From: an uncultured Clostridia bacterium
GTDB taxonomy: Bacteria > Bacillota > Clostridia > Saccharofermentanales > Saccharofermentanaceae
Assembly: GCA_937876985.1 (NCBI GenBank)
Contig: CALEFT010000034.1
Location: 38,543-102,542 of the forward strand
Reading direction: 5' to 3'
DNA: 64,000 bases
A program made the translations under genes and the position numbers. Below are positions 45,391 through 55,895 of the stretch, piece by piece (position 1 is the first letter of the stretch; each line of letters starts with the position of its first letter). The notes below the pieces were generated by a model. It saw only the letters and a list, made by a program, of their open reading frames with translations. It made no database searches and was not told the DNA's origin.

Positions 45391-46830
45391 ATGTCTGACA
45401 ACAATTCTTATGTAAGTCCACTTAATTCACGTTATGCTAGTAAGGAGATGCAGTATATATTCTCTCCTGACAAGAAGTTTAAGACATGGAGACGTCTTTG
45501 GATTGCTCTAGCTAAGTCTGAGCAGGAGTTAGGTCTTCCTATTACTGATGAGCAGATTGCTGAACTTGAAGCAATGAAGGATGACATTAATTATGATGTT
45601 GCAGCTAAGGAAGAGAAGATTCGTCGTCACGACGTAATGGCTCACGTTCATGCTTACGGCGAGCAGTGCCCAAATGCTAAGGGTATTATTCACCTTGGTG
45701 CTACTTCTTGTTATGTTGGTGATAACACAGACATTATTGTTATGAGAGAAGCACTCGAAATTATTCGTAAGAGAATTGTTAAGTGTATGAGCCTTCTAGC
45801 TAGTTTTGCTGATGAATATAAGGCAATGCCTACACTTGGTTTTACACACTTCCAGCCGGCTCAGCTTGTAACAGTTGGTAAGAGAGCTTCCTTGTGGCTT
45901 CAGGATTTGATGTTTGATCTTGAAGAAATTACTCAGGTTGCTGATTCCTTGAAACTTCTAGGTTGTAAGGGAACAACAGGTACACAGGCGTCTTTCCTTG
46001 ATTTGTTCAATGGTGATCACGATAAGTGTGTTGAGCTAGATAAGAGAATTGCTAGTAAGATGGGATTTGAGTCTTCCTATTATGTTTCTGGTCAGACATA
46101 CTCTCGTAAGGTTGATGCTAGAGTATTGAATGCTCTTTCTTCTATTGCACAAAGTGCTCACAAGTTCTCTAATGACATTAGATTGCTTCAGCATCTTAAG
46201 GAGATTGAGGAGCCATTTGAGAAGACACAAATTGGTTCTTCTGCAATGGCATATAAGCGTAATCCAATGAGATCCGAGAGAATTGCTTCTCTTGCTAGAT
46301 ATGTAATGGCAGATGCTCTTAACCCAGCTATGACTGCAGCTGAGCAGTGGTTCGAGAGAACACTTGACGATTCAGCAAATAAGAGAATATCTGTACCAGA
46401 GGCATTCTTGGCAGTTGATGCTATTCTTGGTATTTATACAAACGTAGTAAATGGTCTTGTTGTATATCCAAACATGATTCATAAGCACATTATGGATGAG
46501 CTTCCATTTATGGCAACTGAGAATATTATGATGGAAGCTGTTAAGAAGGGTGGAGATAGACAAGAACTTCACGAGAAGATTCGTGTTTATTCTATGGAAG
46601 CAGGTTCTGTTGTTAAGAATGAAGGTAAGCCAAACGATCTTCTTACAAGAATTGCAAAGGATGATGCGTTTGGTCTTGATGAAGAGCAGCTTTCTAAGCT
46701 ACTTGATCCAACATTATATATTGGTAGATGTCCAGAGCAGGTTACTACATTCTTAAACGAGTGTATTAATCCAATTCTCGAAGCACATAAAGCGGATCTT
46801 GACTTAGAGGATGTTGAGCTTAACGTTTAA
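45391..46830 (+). CDS. purB: Adenylosuccinate lyase
   Basis: 479 residues. The fumarase/aspartase signature GSSAMAYKRNPMRSERI (about 285-301) and catalytic HxH-type elements (MAHVHAYGEQCP, GATSCYVGDN) are clear. It cleaves adenylosuccinate to AMP and SAICAR to AICAR, both releasing fumarate. The start ATG is immediately after the upstream stop. Codon use is that of a highly expressed gene. Confidence 0.97.
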   Translation: MSDNNSYVSPLNSRYASKEMQYIFSPDKKFKTWRRLWIALAKSEQELGLPITDEQIAELEAMKDDINYDVAAKEEKIRRHDVMAHVHAYGEQCPNAKGIIHLGATSCYVGDNTDIIVMREALEIIRKRIVKCMSLLASFADEYKAMPTLGFTHFQPAQLVTVGKRASLWLQDLMFDLEEITQVADSLKLLGCKGTTGTQASFLDLFNGDHDKCVELDKRIASKMGFESSYYVSGQTYSRKVDARVLNALSSIAQSAHKFSNDIRLLQHLKEIEEPFEKTQIGSSAMAYKRNPMRSERIASLARYVMADALNPAMTAAEQWFERTLDDSANKRISVPEAFLAVDAILGIYTNVVNGLVVYPNMIHKHIMDELPFMATENIMMEAVKKGGDRQELHEKIRVYSMEAGSVVKNEGKPNDLLTRIAKDDAFGLDEEQLSKLLDPTLYIGRCPEQVTTFLNECINPILEAHKADLDLEDVELNV

Positions 46831-46835
46831 TTAGT

Positions 46836-47981
46836 ATGATTTATTTTGATAATAGTGCAACAACACGTACATCTGAATTAGTTAATAAAACTATTTATGA
46901 TTGTTTATCATCTGAAGAGACCTTTGGAAACCCAGGGTCTCTTCATAAGCTTGGAGTGATTTCTTCAAGAAGCTATTTCAAGCTTAAGGAAAGACTTGCC
47001 AAGGAATTAGGCTGTAAGGATGCTGAGCTTTACATTACTTCATGTGGTACAGAAAGTGCAAATACTGCAATTCGTGGATATTTAAGTAAGAATCCTAGAA
47101 ATGGTCGTAAGGTTATTTCTACAAGAACAGAGCACAAGGCTACTTTAGAAGTTCTTGATTTTCTCTCAAATCATGGAATTATAGTTAAGTATATTTCAGT
47201 AGATAGTGATGGAAAGCCAAATATGGAAGAACTCGAAAGAGAGTTTACTTCTGATACAGCACTTTTATGTTTTACACATGTAAATAATGAGACTGGTTCA
47301 ATTCTTCCTTTGGAGGATATCGTAAAGCTAAGAAATAAAGTTAAGAGAGATTGTGCAATATATATTGATATGGTTCAGTCTTTTGGAAAACTTGATATTA
47401 ATCTTGCTTCGATGGGCGTTGATATGGCGTCATTCTCAGCACATAAGGCACATGGACCTAAGGGTGTTGGCGCTTTGTTTGTAAGAAATGGTCTTCGAAT
47501 AGATCCGCTTATCTTAGGTGGTGGACAGCAGAATAATATGCGTTCTGGTACGCAAAGTCTTATGCTTCTTGAAGCAATGACAGTTGCTTTCGAAGAGACA
47601 AATTCGAAAAGGCCTGAAGCATACCCAAGAGTAAATGAGATTAATGCTTTTCTACGAGAAGAGTTATCTGAGAGAAATTGTAAAATCCTATCTCCTGACG
47701 ACGCATTGCCGTATGTTCTTAATGTATCATTCGATGGCTTTCAATCAGAGACTATGCTTCATTGTCTAGAGATGTACGAAGTTTATGTATCAACAGTATC
47801 GGCATGCTCTTCGAAGTCTAAGAAGGTATCTTATGTTCTTGACGCTATGGGTATTGATAGAAAATTATCTACAAATGCTGTAAGATTAAGCTTCTCGCGA
47901 TATAATACGCTTGAACAAGCAAAGGAATTCATCGATATTGTAGATGAGATATACAAGAAATTTTTGATAAGGAAATTCTAA
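46836..47981 (+). CDS. Cysteine desulfurase, ThiI-partner (NifZ type)
   Basis: 381 residues, fold type I PLP enzyme: YFDNSATTRTSE, TSCGTESANTAIRG, HVNNETG, PLP lysine in SAHKAHGPKGVGA, and a C-terminal catalytic loop with VSACSSKSKK. It should remove sulfur from cysteine as persulfide. It is immediately upstream of thiI, as in Bacillus, so it probably supplies sulfur for tRNA 4-thiouridine. A second desulfurase paired with IscU lies at 55896-57155. Confidence 0.93.
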   Translation: MIYFDNSATTRTSELVNKTIYDCLSSEETFGNPGSLHKLGVISSRSYFKLKERLAKELGCKDAELYITSCGTESANTAIRGYLSKNPRNGRKVISTRTEHKATLEVLDFLSNHGIIVKYISVDSDGKPNMEELEREFTSDTALLCFTHVNNETGSILPLEDIVKLRNKVKRDCAIYIDMVQSFGKLDINLASMGVDMASFSAHKAHGPKGVGALFVRNGLRIDPLILGGGQQNNMRSGTQSLMLLEAMTVAFEETNSKRPEAYPRVNEINAFLREELSERNCKILSPDDALPYVLNVSFDGFQSETMLHCLEMYEVYVSTVSACSSKSKKVSYVLDAMGIDRKLSTNAVRLSFSRYNTLEQAKEFIDIVDEIYKKFLIRKF

Positions 47982-47983
47982 AT

Positions 47984-49180
47984 ATGGGCACAAATGTTGT
48001 ACTTGCAAGAATGGGTGAAGTTACACTCAAGGGATTAAATCGTGGTAGATTCGAGAATCAGCTTAAGAGCAATCTTAAGTATCGTTTGAGAAGCTTCGGA
48101 AAGCTTTCAATTTTCCAAAGCCAAAGTAGAATTTGGATTGAAAGTAAGACAGAGGACAATCCATACTTTGTTAATGAGGATATGGCACAGGAGATTCTTA
48201 AAGCTGTGTCACAGGTTTTTGGTATAGTTTCTTCTTCGCTCGCATATAAGTTTGACGGTGATATTAATGTTATCTGCGACGAATCAGTTAACTATGTAAG
48301 AAGACTTCTTGATAGAAATCCAGAATATAAGACATTCAAGGTTGAAGCTAAGCGTGGAGACAAATCTTTCCCAATGGGTTCTCCTGAGATATGTGCCTTG
48401 GTTGGAGAGAAGGTTCTTGATAATTTTGCTGAACTTTCAGTTAATGTAAAGAATCCTGATTTTATTCTTAACGTAGAGGTTAGAGAGAATAATTATGTCT
48501 ATGCTGGTAAAGTAATGGGACATCGTGGACTTCCGGTAGGAACTGCTGGTAAGGGTATGCTTCTTTTATCTGGCGGTATTGATTCTCCGGTTGCTGGTTA
48601 TATGATGGCAAGTAGAGGAATGCAGCTTGATGCTGTATATTTCCATTCTTATCCATATACAAGTAACGAAGCAAAACAGAAGGTAGTAGACCTAGCAAAT
48701 ATTGTGTCGAGATTCTCTGGTCACATGAATTTGTATGTAGTAGATTTTACTCAAATTCAACTTGATATGGTACAAAACAGCCCACAAGATATGCTTACAA
48801 TTATTATGAGAAGAGTAATGCTACAAATAGCAGAGAAGCTTGCTTTACAAAGTGATTGTAAATGCCTCATAACGGGTGAGTCTTTAGGTCAGGTTGCATC
48901 GCAGACAATGGAAGCTATTCATTTTACTAATGAGGTTGTGGATATGCCTATCTTTAGACCATTGATTGGTGTTGATAAGGAATATACTTGTGAACTATCT
49001 CGTAAAATTGAAGCCTTCGAGACTTCTATTCTTCCATATGAGGATTGTTGTACAGTATTTGTAGCAAAGCATCCAAAGACACATCCAAAGCGTAAGGATA
49101 TTGAGTTTGCTGAAAGTAAACTAGATATTGCTAAGATGGTAGAAGATGGTGTTAACGGAATAGAAATTATCCAGATTTAA
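47984..49180 (+). CDS. thiI: tRNA 4-thiouridine synthase ThiI
   Basis: 398 residues. N-terminal ferredoxin-like plus THUMP domain (about 60-165), then a PP-loop pyrophosphatase domain with LLSGGIDSPVAGYMM (about 190-204), and a conserved C-terminal SILPYEDCCTVFVAKHP. The length lacks a rhodanese domain, as in the short Firmicutes form, so persulfide would come from the adjacent desulfurase. Introduces s4U8 in tRNA and may also serve thiamine synthesis. Confidence 0.96.
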   Translation: MGTNVVLARMGEVTLKGLNRGRFENQLKSNLKYRLRSFGKLSIFQSQSRIWIESKTEDNPYFVNEDMAQEILKAVSQVFGIVSSSLAYKFDGDINVICDESVNYVRRLLDRNPEYKTFKVEAKRGDKSFPMGSPEICALVGEKVLDNFAELSVNVKNPDFILNVEVRENNYVYAGKVMGHRGLPVGTAGKGMLLLSGGIDSPVAGYMMASRGMQLDAVYFHSYPYTSNEAKQKVVDLANIVSRFSGHMNLYVVDFTQIQLDMVQNSPQDMLTIIMRRVMLQIAEKLALQSDCKCLITGESLGQVASQTMEAIHFTNEVVDMPIFRPLIGVDKEYTCELSRKIEAFETSILPYEDCCTVFVAKHPKTHPKRKDIEFAESKLDIAKMVEDGVNGIEIIQI

Positions 49181-49207
49181 GGTGTATTTCAGATATAGGA
49201 GTAAATA

Positions 49208-50236
49208 ATGAAAACAGGAAAGCTAAGTAACGAACAGCTTCAGAAATTAGTTCTCGATAAGCTTCCGATTACTTCTCCTTCGACTATGGTTGGAGCAAGT
49301 ATCGGTGCTGATTGTGCTTGGCTAAATCTTGGTGATAAGATACTTGTCACATCTTCTGATCCAATTACTGCAGGCGGTCTAGCTTCGGGAACATTAGCTA
49401 TTCATGTTTCATGTAATGATATTGCTTCTTGTGGAATTAAGCCTACCGGTATTCTCATTGTTATAATTGCGCCGCCGAAGGCTACAGAAGAAGATCTTGT
49501 AATGATTGTAGAGCAGGCTTCTACTGAAGCAAAGCGTCTTGGAGTTGATATTGTAGGTGGACATACAGAGATTTCTGAATCCGTTAATACTTTTGTTGTA
49601 ATTTCTACAGCATTTGGCATTATCGATAAGTCACATCCAATACCTTTTGGAAAAGCTAAACCAAATGACAAGCTAATTATTACAAAATCCTGCGGAATTG
49701 AAGGAAGTTATATAGCAGCTCACGAACATAAATCAAAGCTAGAAGGCAAGATTGACTCTTCTTTAATTGAAGAAGCGTTAACTTACGAGAATCTTATATC
49801 TGTTGTTGATGAGGGTTCTATTGCTGGAGAGATTATCGATAAGGACTTTCTTAAGAATCCTAATGGCTTTTATTATGGTGCAGTAAATCTAATGCATGAT
49901 ATTACAGAGGGTGGAGTTTTTGGTGCCGCATACGAGATGGCAACCTATTCAGGAACTGGACTTCGCATATATAAGGAGCAGATTCCTATTTCTAATGCAA
50001 CTAATGCAATCTGCAATACATTAGGCCTAGATCCATATCGCTTAATTTCATCTGGTTCGCTTCTAATTAGCACTTCTGAGCCTGAGCGTGTTCTTAACAA
50101 GCTTTCTCAAAAAGGCATCGAGGCGACTATCATCGGCGAGTTTACAGACGCTAAGGACGAGTATTTATTAGTTGACACTAATGGTGATGAAACTCTACTT
50201 GATCCGCCAGCCGCTGATGAAATATATAAACTATAA
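49208..50236 (+). CDS. AIR synthase family protein (HypE/ThiL-like)
   Basis: 342 residues. PurM-like N- and C-terminal domains: GASIGADCAWLNLGDKILVTSSDPIT, AIHVSCNDIASCGIKPTGILIVI, GGHTEISESV and a glycine-rich LMHDITEGGVFGA. These bind ATP at the dimer interface in PurM, HypE, SelD and ThiL. It is not the purine enzyme itself. The subfamily is close to HypE-like 'AIR synthase' proteins without HypF. Its neighbour thiI suggests, but does not show, a thio-modification or cofactor role. Confidence 0.85.
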   Translation: MKTGKLSNEQLQKLVLDKLPITSPSTMVGASIGADCAWLNLGDKILVTSSDPITAGGLASGTLAIHVSCNDIASCGIKPTGILIVIIAPPKATEEDLVMIVEQASTEAKRLGVDIVGGHTEISESVNTFVVISTAFGIIDKSHPIPFGKAKPNDKLIITKSCGIEGSYIAAHEHKSKLEGKIDSSLIEEALTYENLISVVDEGSIAGEIIDKDFLKNPNGFYYGAVNLMHDITEGGVFGAAYEMATYSGTGLRIYKEQIPISNATNAICNTLGLDPYRLISSGSLLISTSEPERVLNKLSQKGIEATIIGEFTDAKDEYLLVDTNGDETLLDPPAADEIYKL

Positions 50237-50262
50237 TTTCACTTCTAAGCCTGATTTATAAG

Positions 50263-50276
50263 CCTTTTCGAAAAGG
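50263..50276. repeat. Intergenic palindrome CCTTTTCGAAAAGG
   Basis: A 14-bp perfect palindrome (extended by G..GC on the flanks) 27 bp after the AIR-synthase gene and about 85 bp before the DUF3048 gene; one of four copies of the TTTTCGAAAA core here. Confidence 0.6.
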
Positions 50277-50360
50277 GCAAGGCATTTGCCACAAAATGAA
50301 ATTTCGCAAATTCTTGATATAGTGGTAGAATAGTATTATCAACTTTGAAAAGGAGATAAT

Positions 50361-51509
50361 ATGAAGAACAAAAAAACTATTGCTGCTCTTTTGGTATTTG
50401 TACTTGCTATTTCTATGTTTGGATGCAAGAAAGAGCCAGAGGAGACAACTAAGGCAACTACAACAACTACTACAACAGAGGCTACAACTACAACAGAACT
50501 ATTGCCTTCAGTATCTGAGACTACAGATCCTCTAGATGTTTTATATGATCCAAGTATTCCATTTGCTGTAAATCCGATTACTGGTCTTCAGAATATGGAT
50601 CCTGAGAATGAGGGTTATCGTAGTGTTGCAATTGTAGTTAATAACCACCGCGCAGCACTCCCACAGAGAGGTATTTCTCAGGCTGATGCAATCTATGAGT
50701 ATGAGACAGAGGGTGGAATCACAAGACTACTTTGTGTTTTTGCTGATGTAGATGAGGTTCCAGAAATTGGTTCAATTAGATCTGCAAGAGTTTTCTCCAC
50801 AAATCTTGCTGCAAGTAATAACTCTATTTTCTTCCATTTTGGTAGAAATCAGAGAGTGCCAGATTATTGCTCCGCTAATAATATTACTCACGTTGATGGT
50901 AATGAATATGCTGGCGGTCCTTATTTCTGGAGAGATTCTACTTGGCTTTCACAGCGTGATACAGAGCACACTGTTGTAACTGATGGTGAGAATTTGCGTC
51001 AGGCAATTGAAGAACTTGAGATAGAGCATGAGGGAGAAAGCCCTCTTCTCTTTAATTTTGTAAGAGGTGAATCTGATGATTTGGCAAATGGCGAGGTAGC
51101 TAATGAGATTTCAGTAGAATTCTCACCCAATAATTTCGTTACATTTGTGTATGATGAAGAGAATGAAGTGTTCCATAAGTATCAATATGAGAACATTCTT
51201 CAGATTGATGAAACTACTGGAGAAGCAATCGACATTGATAATGTATTTGTACTTTATGCTAATATGTCTGGTTGGCCTGGAGACGGTGGATATACAATCG
51301 ATCCATTCCTTGAGGAAGGTGGAACAGGATATTATGCAAGTCATGGTGTAATCGTTCCAGTTACTTGGACAAAGGATGCAATTACAAGTCAAATCGTTGT
51401 TTATAATGAAGAAGGTGAAGAGCTAGAAGTTAATAGCGGTATGAGCTATATCTGTGTTGTTGATAACGACGAGGTTGGTGGATTCTCATACTCTGATGTA
51501 GCTGAATAA
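50361..51509 (+). CDS. DUF3048-type lipoprotein (YerB-like)
   Basis: 382 residues, AAAAGGAG upstream. Signal peptide with lipobox FGC at about residue 22, then a short TTTTEATTTTE stalk (about 33-55), then the DUF3048 domain: NHRAALPQRGISQADAIYEYETEGGITRLLCVF and IGSIRSAR, with the C-terminal domain (HVDGNEYAGGPYFWRD onward). YerB-type proteins are exported lipoproteins of unknown function in Firmicutes. The stalk repeats resemble those of the 16034-18109 protein. Confidence 0.9.
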   Translation: MKNKKTIAALLVFVLAISMFGCKKEPEETTKATTTTTTTEATTTTELLPSVSETTDPLDVLYDPSIPFAVNPITGLQNMDPENEGYRSVAIVVNNHRAALPQRGISQADAIYEYETEGGITRLLCVFADVDEVPEIGSIRSARVFSTNLAASNNSIFFHFGRNQRVPDYCSANNITHVDGNEYAGGPYFWRDSTWLSQRDTEHTVVTDGENLRQAIEELEIEHEGESPLLFNFVRGESDDLANGEVANEISVEFSPNNFVTFVYDEENEVFHKYQYENILQIDETTGEAIDIDNVFVLYANMSGWPGDGGYTIDPFLEEGGTGYYASHGVIVPVTWTKDAITSQIVVYNEEGEELEVNSGMSYICVVDNDEVGGFSYSDVAE

Positions 51510-51537
51510 TACTTTCTATATTTTTCTTAAATGACTT

Positions 51538-51573
51538 ATAGCCTAGGAACTTTTAGTTTCTGGGCTATTTTTA
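51538..51573 (+). terminator. Terminator after the DUF3048 gene
   Basis: ATAGCCTAGGAAC pairs imperfectly with TTTCTGGGCTAT around TTTTAG, followed by TTTTTATC, 30 bp after the stop. Confidence 0.85.
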
Positions 51574-51744
51574 TCAAAGTTAATTAGCACAAATTACTAC
51601 GAATTACTTCATATAAATTCTTATTGAAGATAATAAACTTTATTTAATAATAGTAACAATTAATTTACCACATTTTTACCTAAACTTCTAATAATGATTA
51701 ATGATATTTTTTTAGCATAATTTTGCTTCAAGTGAGGTGAATCT

Positions 51745-53040
51745 ATGAAAAGAATAAACAAGTTACATTCGATATATAATATTGATGTTTCTATTTTGCT
51801 TATTAGTTCTATAGGTATATGTTTATTAAGTATTCATAATAGATATTACCAATTTAGAATAGATGAATTTCCTGAAGAAAAAACATATGAGGGATATAAA
51901 CTCATTGCAAATAGTAATGTTTCTGGTCAAGTGCTTGAGTTAGATGTTGATTATGAGAATGCTAATAATATTTTTCATACTTTTACATATAACACTACAA
52001 ACGAGATTTTGGATTCTGGGGAACATAATAATATCGTATTTTCTCCTCTTAAGATGTATTTGTCACTTGGAATGCTTGCTGAATTATCTGATGGTAATTC
52101 TTATCAAGAATTAATGACCTTGCTTGGTGCAACTTCTACTAGTGAGCTTAGAGCTATTACGCAAGGTGTGTTAGATTATGGTCATGGTGCATCAATAATG
52201 TCAAATTCGCTTTGGATTGATGAAGGTATTACAAGTGATTCAAGCAGTATTGCTGACTTATCTTATTATTATTCTGTTGATTGTTATCAGGGTGATTTGT
52301 CAAGTGATAGTTTTTACAATGCTTTTACTTCATGGATTTATGACTCGACTCTTCATAGAATAGATGTTCGAGGTACAGCCTACAGAGAATATTTCTCTTT
52401 TGAAATGTTATTGCTTTCTACGATTTCTTATAATTCGAATTGGGATGTATCTTTTGATAATGAGCTTTTATATGAAGATAATTTCTATTCATGTGAGAAC
52501 CAAGCATCAAATATTACATACTTATGTGAGACTCGTGAGATGTGTTATTACAACACTGATTCCTTCGAAGCTGTTAGAAAGCCATTAGATGATGGAACTT
52601 CAATCTGGTTCATTCTTCCACATGAAGATATTTGCATCTGTACTCTTATCGAAGACGAAAGCGTATATGAACTTCTATGGTCATCGAGAACTAGTAGTAA
52701 TGAATATGAAGAATATATTAGACTTTCTTTGCCAATATTTCATATTTCGAATGAAATGAATATGAGAGATCATTTGAATGGATTAGATATTGTTAGTATT
52801 TTTGAGACTTCGATTTCGGATTTTGATTCAGAGTATTTTATTAATGATGATTTTCATGTTGATAACATGATTTTGTTCTCCGACTTTGAAATTGATAGAG
52901 GAACAGGAGAGTCAAATATATCAGATTCTATTCCAGAGAATACTGATGTGGTTGATTTTTGCTTGAATCGTCCGTTTTTGTTTTTTGTAGTTGGTAATTA
53001 TGATCTACCAATATTTGCTGGTGTAGTACATAACCCATAA
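51745..53040 (+). CDS. Membrane-anchored serpin family protein
   Basis: 431 residues. An N-terminal hydrophobic segment (about 15-32) acts as a signal anchor. The serpin fold shows in IVFSPLKMYLSLGMLAELSDGNSYQELMTLLG and the C-terminal signature FCLNRPFLFFVVGNYDLPIFAGVVHNP. The reactive-centre region (about 375-405) reads IDRGTGESNISDS; the hinge does not have the usual run of small residues seen in inhibitory serpins, so protease inhibition is uncertain. Would face outside, possibly against host or own proteases. An upstream GAGGTG precedes ATG; no adjacent protease gene. Confidence 0.85.
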   Translation: MKRINKLHSIYNIDVSILLISSIGICLLSIHNRYYQFRIDEFPEEKTYEGYKLIANSNVSGQVLELDVDYENANNIFHTFTYNTTNEILDSGEHNNIVFSPLKMYLSLGMLAELSDGNSYQELMTLLGATSTSELRAITQGVLDYGHGASIMSNSLWIDEGITSDSSSIADLSYYYSVDCYQGDLSSDSFYNAFTSWIYDSTLHRIDVRGTAYREYFSFEMLLLSTISYNSNWDVSFDNELLYEDNFYSCENQASNITYLCETREMCYYNTDSFEAVRKPLDDGTSIWFILPHEDICICTLIEDESVYELLWSSRTSSNEYEEYIRLSLPIFHISNEMNMRDHLNGLDIVSIFETSISDFDSEYFINDDFHVDNMILFSDFEIDRGTGESNISDSIPENTDVVDFCLNRPFLFFVVGNYDLPIFAGVVHNP

Positions 53041-53128
53041 TATTTTTGTTAATTTGGCTTTTTGTCTATTTACTTAATTAACAAATATGGGTAATATACG
53101 TTGAGACAAATATTGGGAGGTTGTTATT

Positions 53129-54370
53129 ATGTACGATCATATTAAGAATCAAGATCCTGAATTATATACATCGATAATGCAGGAGTTAAATAGACAGAGA
53201 GATAAGATTGAGCTTATTGCATCTGAGAACTTCGTTTCTGAGGCAGTTCTTGAGGCGGCTGGTTCTCCACTTACTAACAAGTACGCAGAAGGATATCCAG
53301 GAAAGAGATATTACGGTGGTTGTGAGTATGTTGATATCGCAGAGCAGCTTGCTATTGATAGAGCTAAGCAGCTTTTCGGAGCTGAGCATGTAAACGTTCA
53401 GCCACACTCTGGTGCTCAGGCTAATACAGCTGTTTATTTTGCTGTACTTGAGCCAGGCGATACAATTCTTGGTATGGACCTCTCACACGGTGGTCACTTG
53501 ACACACGGTATGAAGCTCAACGTTTCTGGTAGAACATATAATTCTGAGTTCTACATGGTAGACGAGAAGACACAGCTTATTGATTATGATGCTGTTCTTG
53601 CTAAGGCTAAGGAATGTAAGCCAAAGATTATTGTAGCTGGTGCTTCTGCTTATCCAAGAATTATTGACTTTAAGAAGTTCAGAGAGATTGCTGATGAGGT
53701 TGGTGCATATTTGTTTGTAGATATGGCACATATTGCAGGTCTAGTTGCTGCAGGACTTCATCCAAATCCAGTTCCATACGCTGATTTTGTTACTACAACA
53801 ACACATAAGACACTTAGAGGTCCACGTGGTGGTATTATCATGTGTAAGGAAGAATATGCTAAGAAGATTGATTCAGCTGTATTCCCAGGACAGCAGGGTG
53901 GTCCTTTGATGCACATTATTGCTGCTAAGGCTGTTGCATTTAAGGAGGCATTGTCTGACGACTTTAGAAATTATGCTTCTAATGTTGTAAAGAATGCAAA
54001 TGCTCTTGCAGAAGCTCTTAAGGCTCGTGGAGTTAAGCTCGTTTCTGATGGTACTGACAATCACTTGATGCTTATTGACCTTCGTGGTACTGGTGTTACT
54101 GGTAAGGAATTACAGATTCGTCTTGATGACTGTAACATTACAGCTAACAAGAATACTATTCCTTATGATCCAGAGAAGCCATTTGTTGCATCTGGTGTTC
54201 GTGTAGGTACAGCAGCAGCTACTTCTAGAGGCATGAACGAAGAAGATATGGTTGAGATTGCTGATCTTATCGCTCTTTGTATCTTTGATTTTGAGAATAA
54301 GAAGGATGAGGTTATCGAGCGTGTAGCTAAGATTACTGCTAAGTATCCTCTATACCCAGACATTAAGTAA
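53129..54370 (+). CDS. glyA: Serine hydroxymethyltransferase
   Basis: 413 residues, GGGAGG upstream. [19 protein letters not shown], and the PLP lysine in [13 protein letters not shown] (about residue 226) are diagnostic, with [14 protein letters not shown] near the C-terminus. Interconverts serine and glycine with tetrahydrofolate. Codon use is highly biased as in abundant proteins. Its own terminator follows. Confidence 0.98.
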   Translation: MYDHIKNQDPELYTSIMQELNRQRDKIELIASENFVSEAVLEAAGSPLTNKYAEGYPGKRYYGGCEYVDIAEQLAIDRAKQLFGAEHVNVQPHSGAQANTAVYFAVLEPGDTILGMDLSHGGHLTHGMKLNVSGRTYNSEFYMVDEKTQLIDYDAVLAKAKECKPKIIVAGASAYPRIIDFKKFREIADEVGAYLFVDMAHIAGLVAAGLHPNPVPYADFVTTTTHKTLRGPRGGIIMCKEEYAKKIDSAVFPGQQGGPLMHIIAAKAVAFKEALSDDFRNYASNVVKNANALAEALKARGVKLVSDGTDNHLMLIDLRGTGVTGKELQIRLDDCNITANKNTIPYDPEKPFVASGVRVGTAAATSRGMNEEDMVEIADLIALCIFDFENKKDEVIERVAKITAKYPLYPDIK

Positions 54371-54392
54371 TTATTCATTGTAACTTATTAGG

Positions 54393-54431
54393 ATGCGATT
54401 GATGCTTTATGTCAATCGCATTTTCTTTTTA
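54393..54431 (+). terminator. Terminator of glyA
   Basis: ATGCGATTGA (54393-54402) pairs with TCAATCGCAT (54412-54421) and runs into TTTTCTTTTT. Confidence 0.92.
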
Positions 54432-54498
54432 TTAGAAAACATGTAGTTATATGATTTGGAGCTATTTTTTGAGAAGGAGTACATAAGAGGGTTAATTT

Positions 54499-55809
54499 AT
54501 GAATACTAACGATATGAATAACAAACCATTGCCATATAGAATGGCTCCAAGAAATCTTGATGAATATATCGGTCAAGAACATATTCTCGGTAAGGGGAAG
54601 ATGCTTCGTCGTATGATTGAAGCAGACCAGCTTTCTTCTATTATTCTATTTGGCCCTCCAGGTGTTGGTAAGACAGCTCTTGCTAGACTGATTGCAAACA
54701 AGACGGAAGCTAAGTTTGTTAAGCTTAATGCTGTTACTTCAGGTGTATCGGATATTAAGGAGACGGTTAAGGATGCTGTTAATCCGATTTTCTCAAATGG
54801 CAAGAAGACTGTTTTGTTTATCGATGAGATTCATAGATTTAATAAGCTTCAGCAAGATGCTCTTTTGCCATATGTTGAAGATGGTACGTTGATTCTTATT
54901 GGTGCAACTACGGAGAATCCTTTCTTTGAAGTTAATAAGGCTCTTGTGTCAAGATCTACTGTGTTCCAGCTTCATCCTCTTACAAATGAGAATATTGTTA
55001 CTATTCTTAAGAATGCTATTAGCGATAAGGAAAGGGGATATGGAGATACATTAATCAGTATTGATGATGCTTCGTATATGCTTTTCGCAGATATGAGTGG
55101 CGGAGATGCTCGTAATGCTCTTAAAGCACTTGAACTTGCTGTTACTACTACAAATCCTGATGAGAATGGTTATATTGTAATTGACAAGGAAGTTATTTCT
55201 GAATGTATGCAGCGTAAGACAGTTGCTTTTGACAAGGATGGAGAGAATCACTACGACAATATTTCTGCTATGATTAAGTCTATTCGAGGCTCTGATGCTG
55301 ATGCGACTATTCATTACTTGGCTAAGGCTATTGTTGCTGGTGAAGATATAGAATTTCTTGCTAGAAGAATAGTGATTTCTGCTGCTGAGGATGTTGGATT
55401 AGCTAATCCTAATGCGATTTTGGTTGCAAATGCTGCTTACGAATCTATTCTTAAAATTGGTATGCCTGAAGCAAGAATTATTCTTGCGCATGCTGCGATT
55501 TTTGTTGCTACTTCGCCAAAGTCTAACAAGTCTTATCTTGCTATTGATAAAGCTATTGAAGATATAAACACTAAGAATGTTGGAAGTGTGCCAATGCATT
55601 TAAGAAATAGTCCAGTAGAAGGAATGAAGGAGCTCGGATATAAGGTAGGTTACTTATATCCACATGATTTCCCGAATCACATTGTAAAACAACAATATAT
55701 GCCAGATGAATTGATCGGAACAAGATATTACGAGCCTACAGATATTGGATATGAGAAAAAGATAAGCGATTATGTAGAATTTGTTCGTAGGATAAACGAA
55801 TTAAACTAA
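54499..55809 (+). CDS. rarA: Replication-associated recombination protein A (RarA/MgsA)
   Basis: 436 residues. AAA+ ATPase: Walker [15 protein letters not shown], Walker [20 protein letters not shown], sensor 1 GATTENP and an arginine-bearing [10 protein letters not shown]. The C-terminal MgsA domain ([32 protein letters not shown]) is diagnostic. RarA acts at stalled replication forks with SSB. Monocistronic with a terminator. Confidence 0.96.
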   Translation: MNTNDMNNKPLPYRMAPRNLDEYIGQEHILGKGKMLRRMIEADQLSSIILFGPPGVGKTALARLIANKTEAKFVKLNAVTSGVSDIKETVKDAVNPIFSNGKKTVLFIDEIHRFNKLQQDALLPYVEDGTLILIGATTENPFFEVNKALVSRSTVFQLHPLTNENIVTILKNAISDKERGYGDTLISIDDASYMLFADMSGGDARNALKALELAVTTTNPDENGYIVIDKEVISECMQRKTVAFDKDGENHYDNISAMIKSIRGSDADATIHYLAKAIVAGEDIEFLARRIVISAAEDVGLANPNAILVANAAYESILKIGMPEARIILAHAAIFVATSPKSNKSYLAIDKAIEDINTKNVGSVPMHLRNSPVEGMKELGYKVGYLYPHDFPNHIVKQQYMPDELIGTRYYEPTDIGYEKKISDYVEFVRRINELN

Positions 55810-55815
55810 AAATAT

Positions 55816-55855
55816 ATGACACTAGTAACATTTGTTACGAGTGTCATTTCTTTTT
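55816..55855 (+). terminator. Terminator of rarA
   Basis: ATGACACT (55816-55823) pairs with AGTGTCAT (55840-55847), with an inner GTAAC/GTTAC stem, then TTCTTTTT. Confidence 0.88.
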
Positions 55856-55895
55856 GGAGTATTGTATTGTTGATATATTAAAAGAGGTGATTAAT

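Noticed and set aside
53041..53128. Glycine riboswitch before glyA
   Set aside because: The 88-bp gap shows no tandem aptamer-like structure, only a promoter-like AT-rich stretch and the ribosome binding site.
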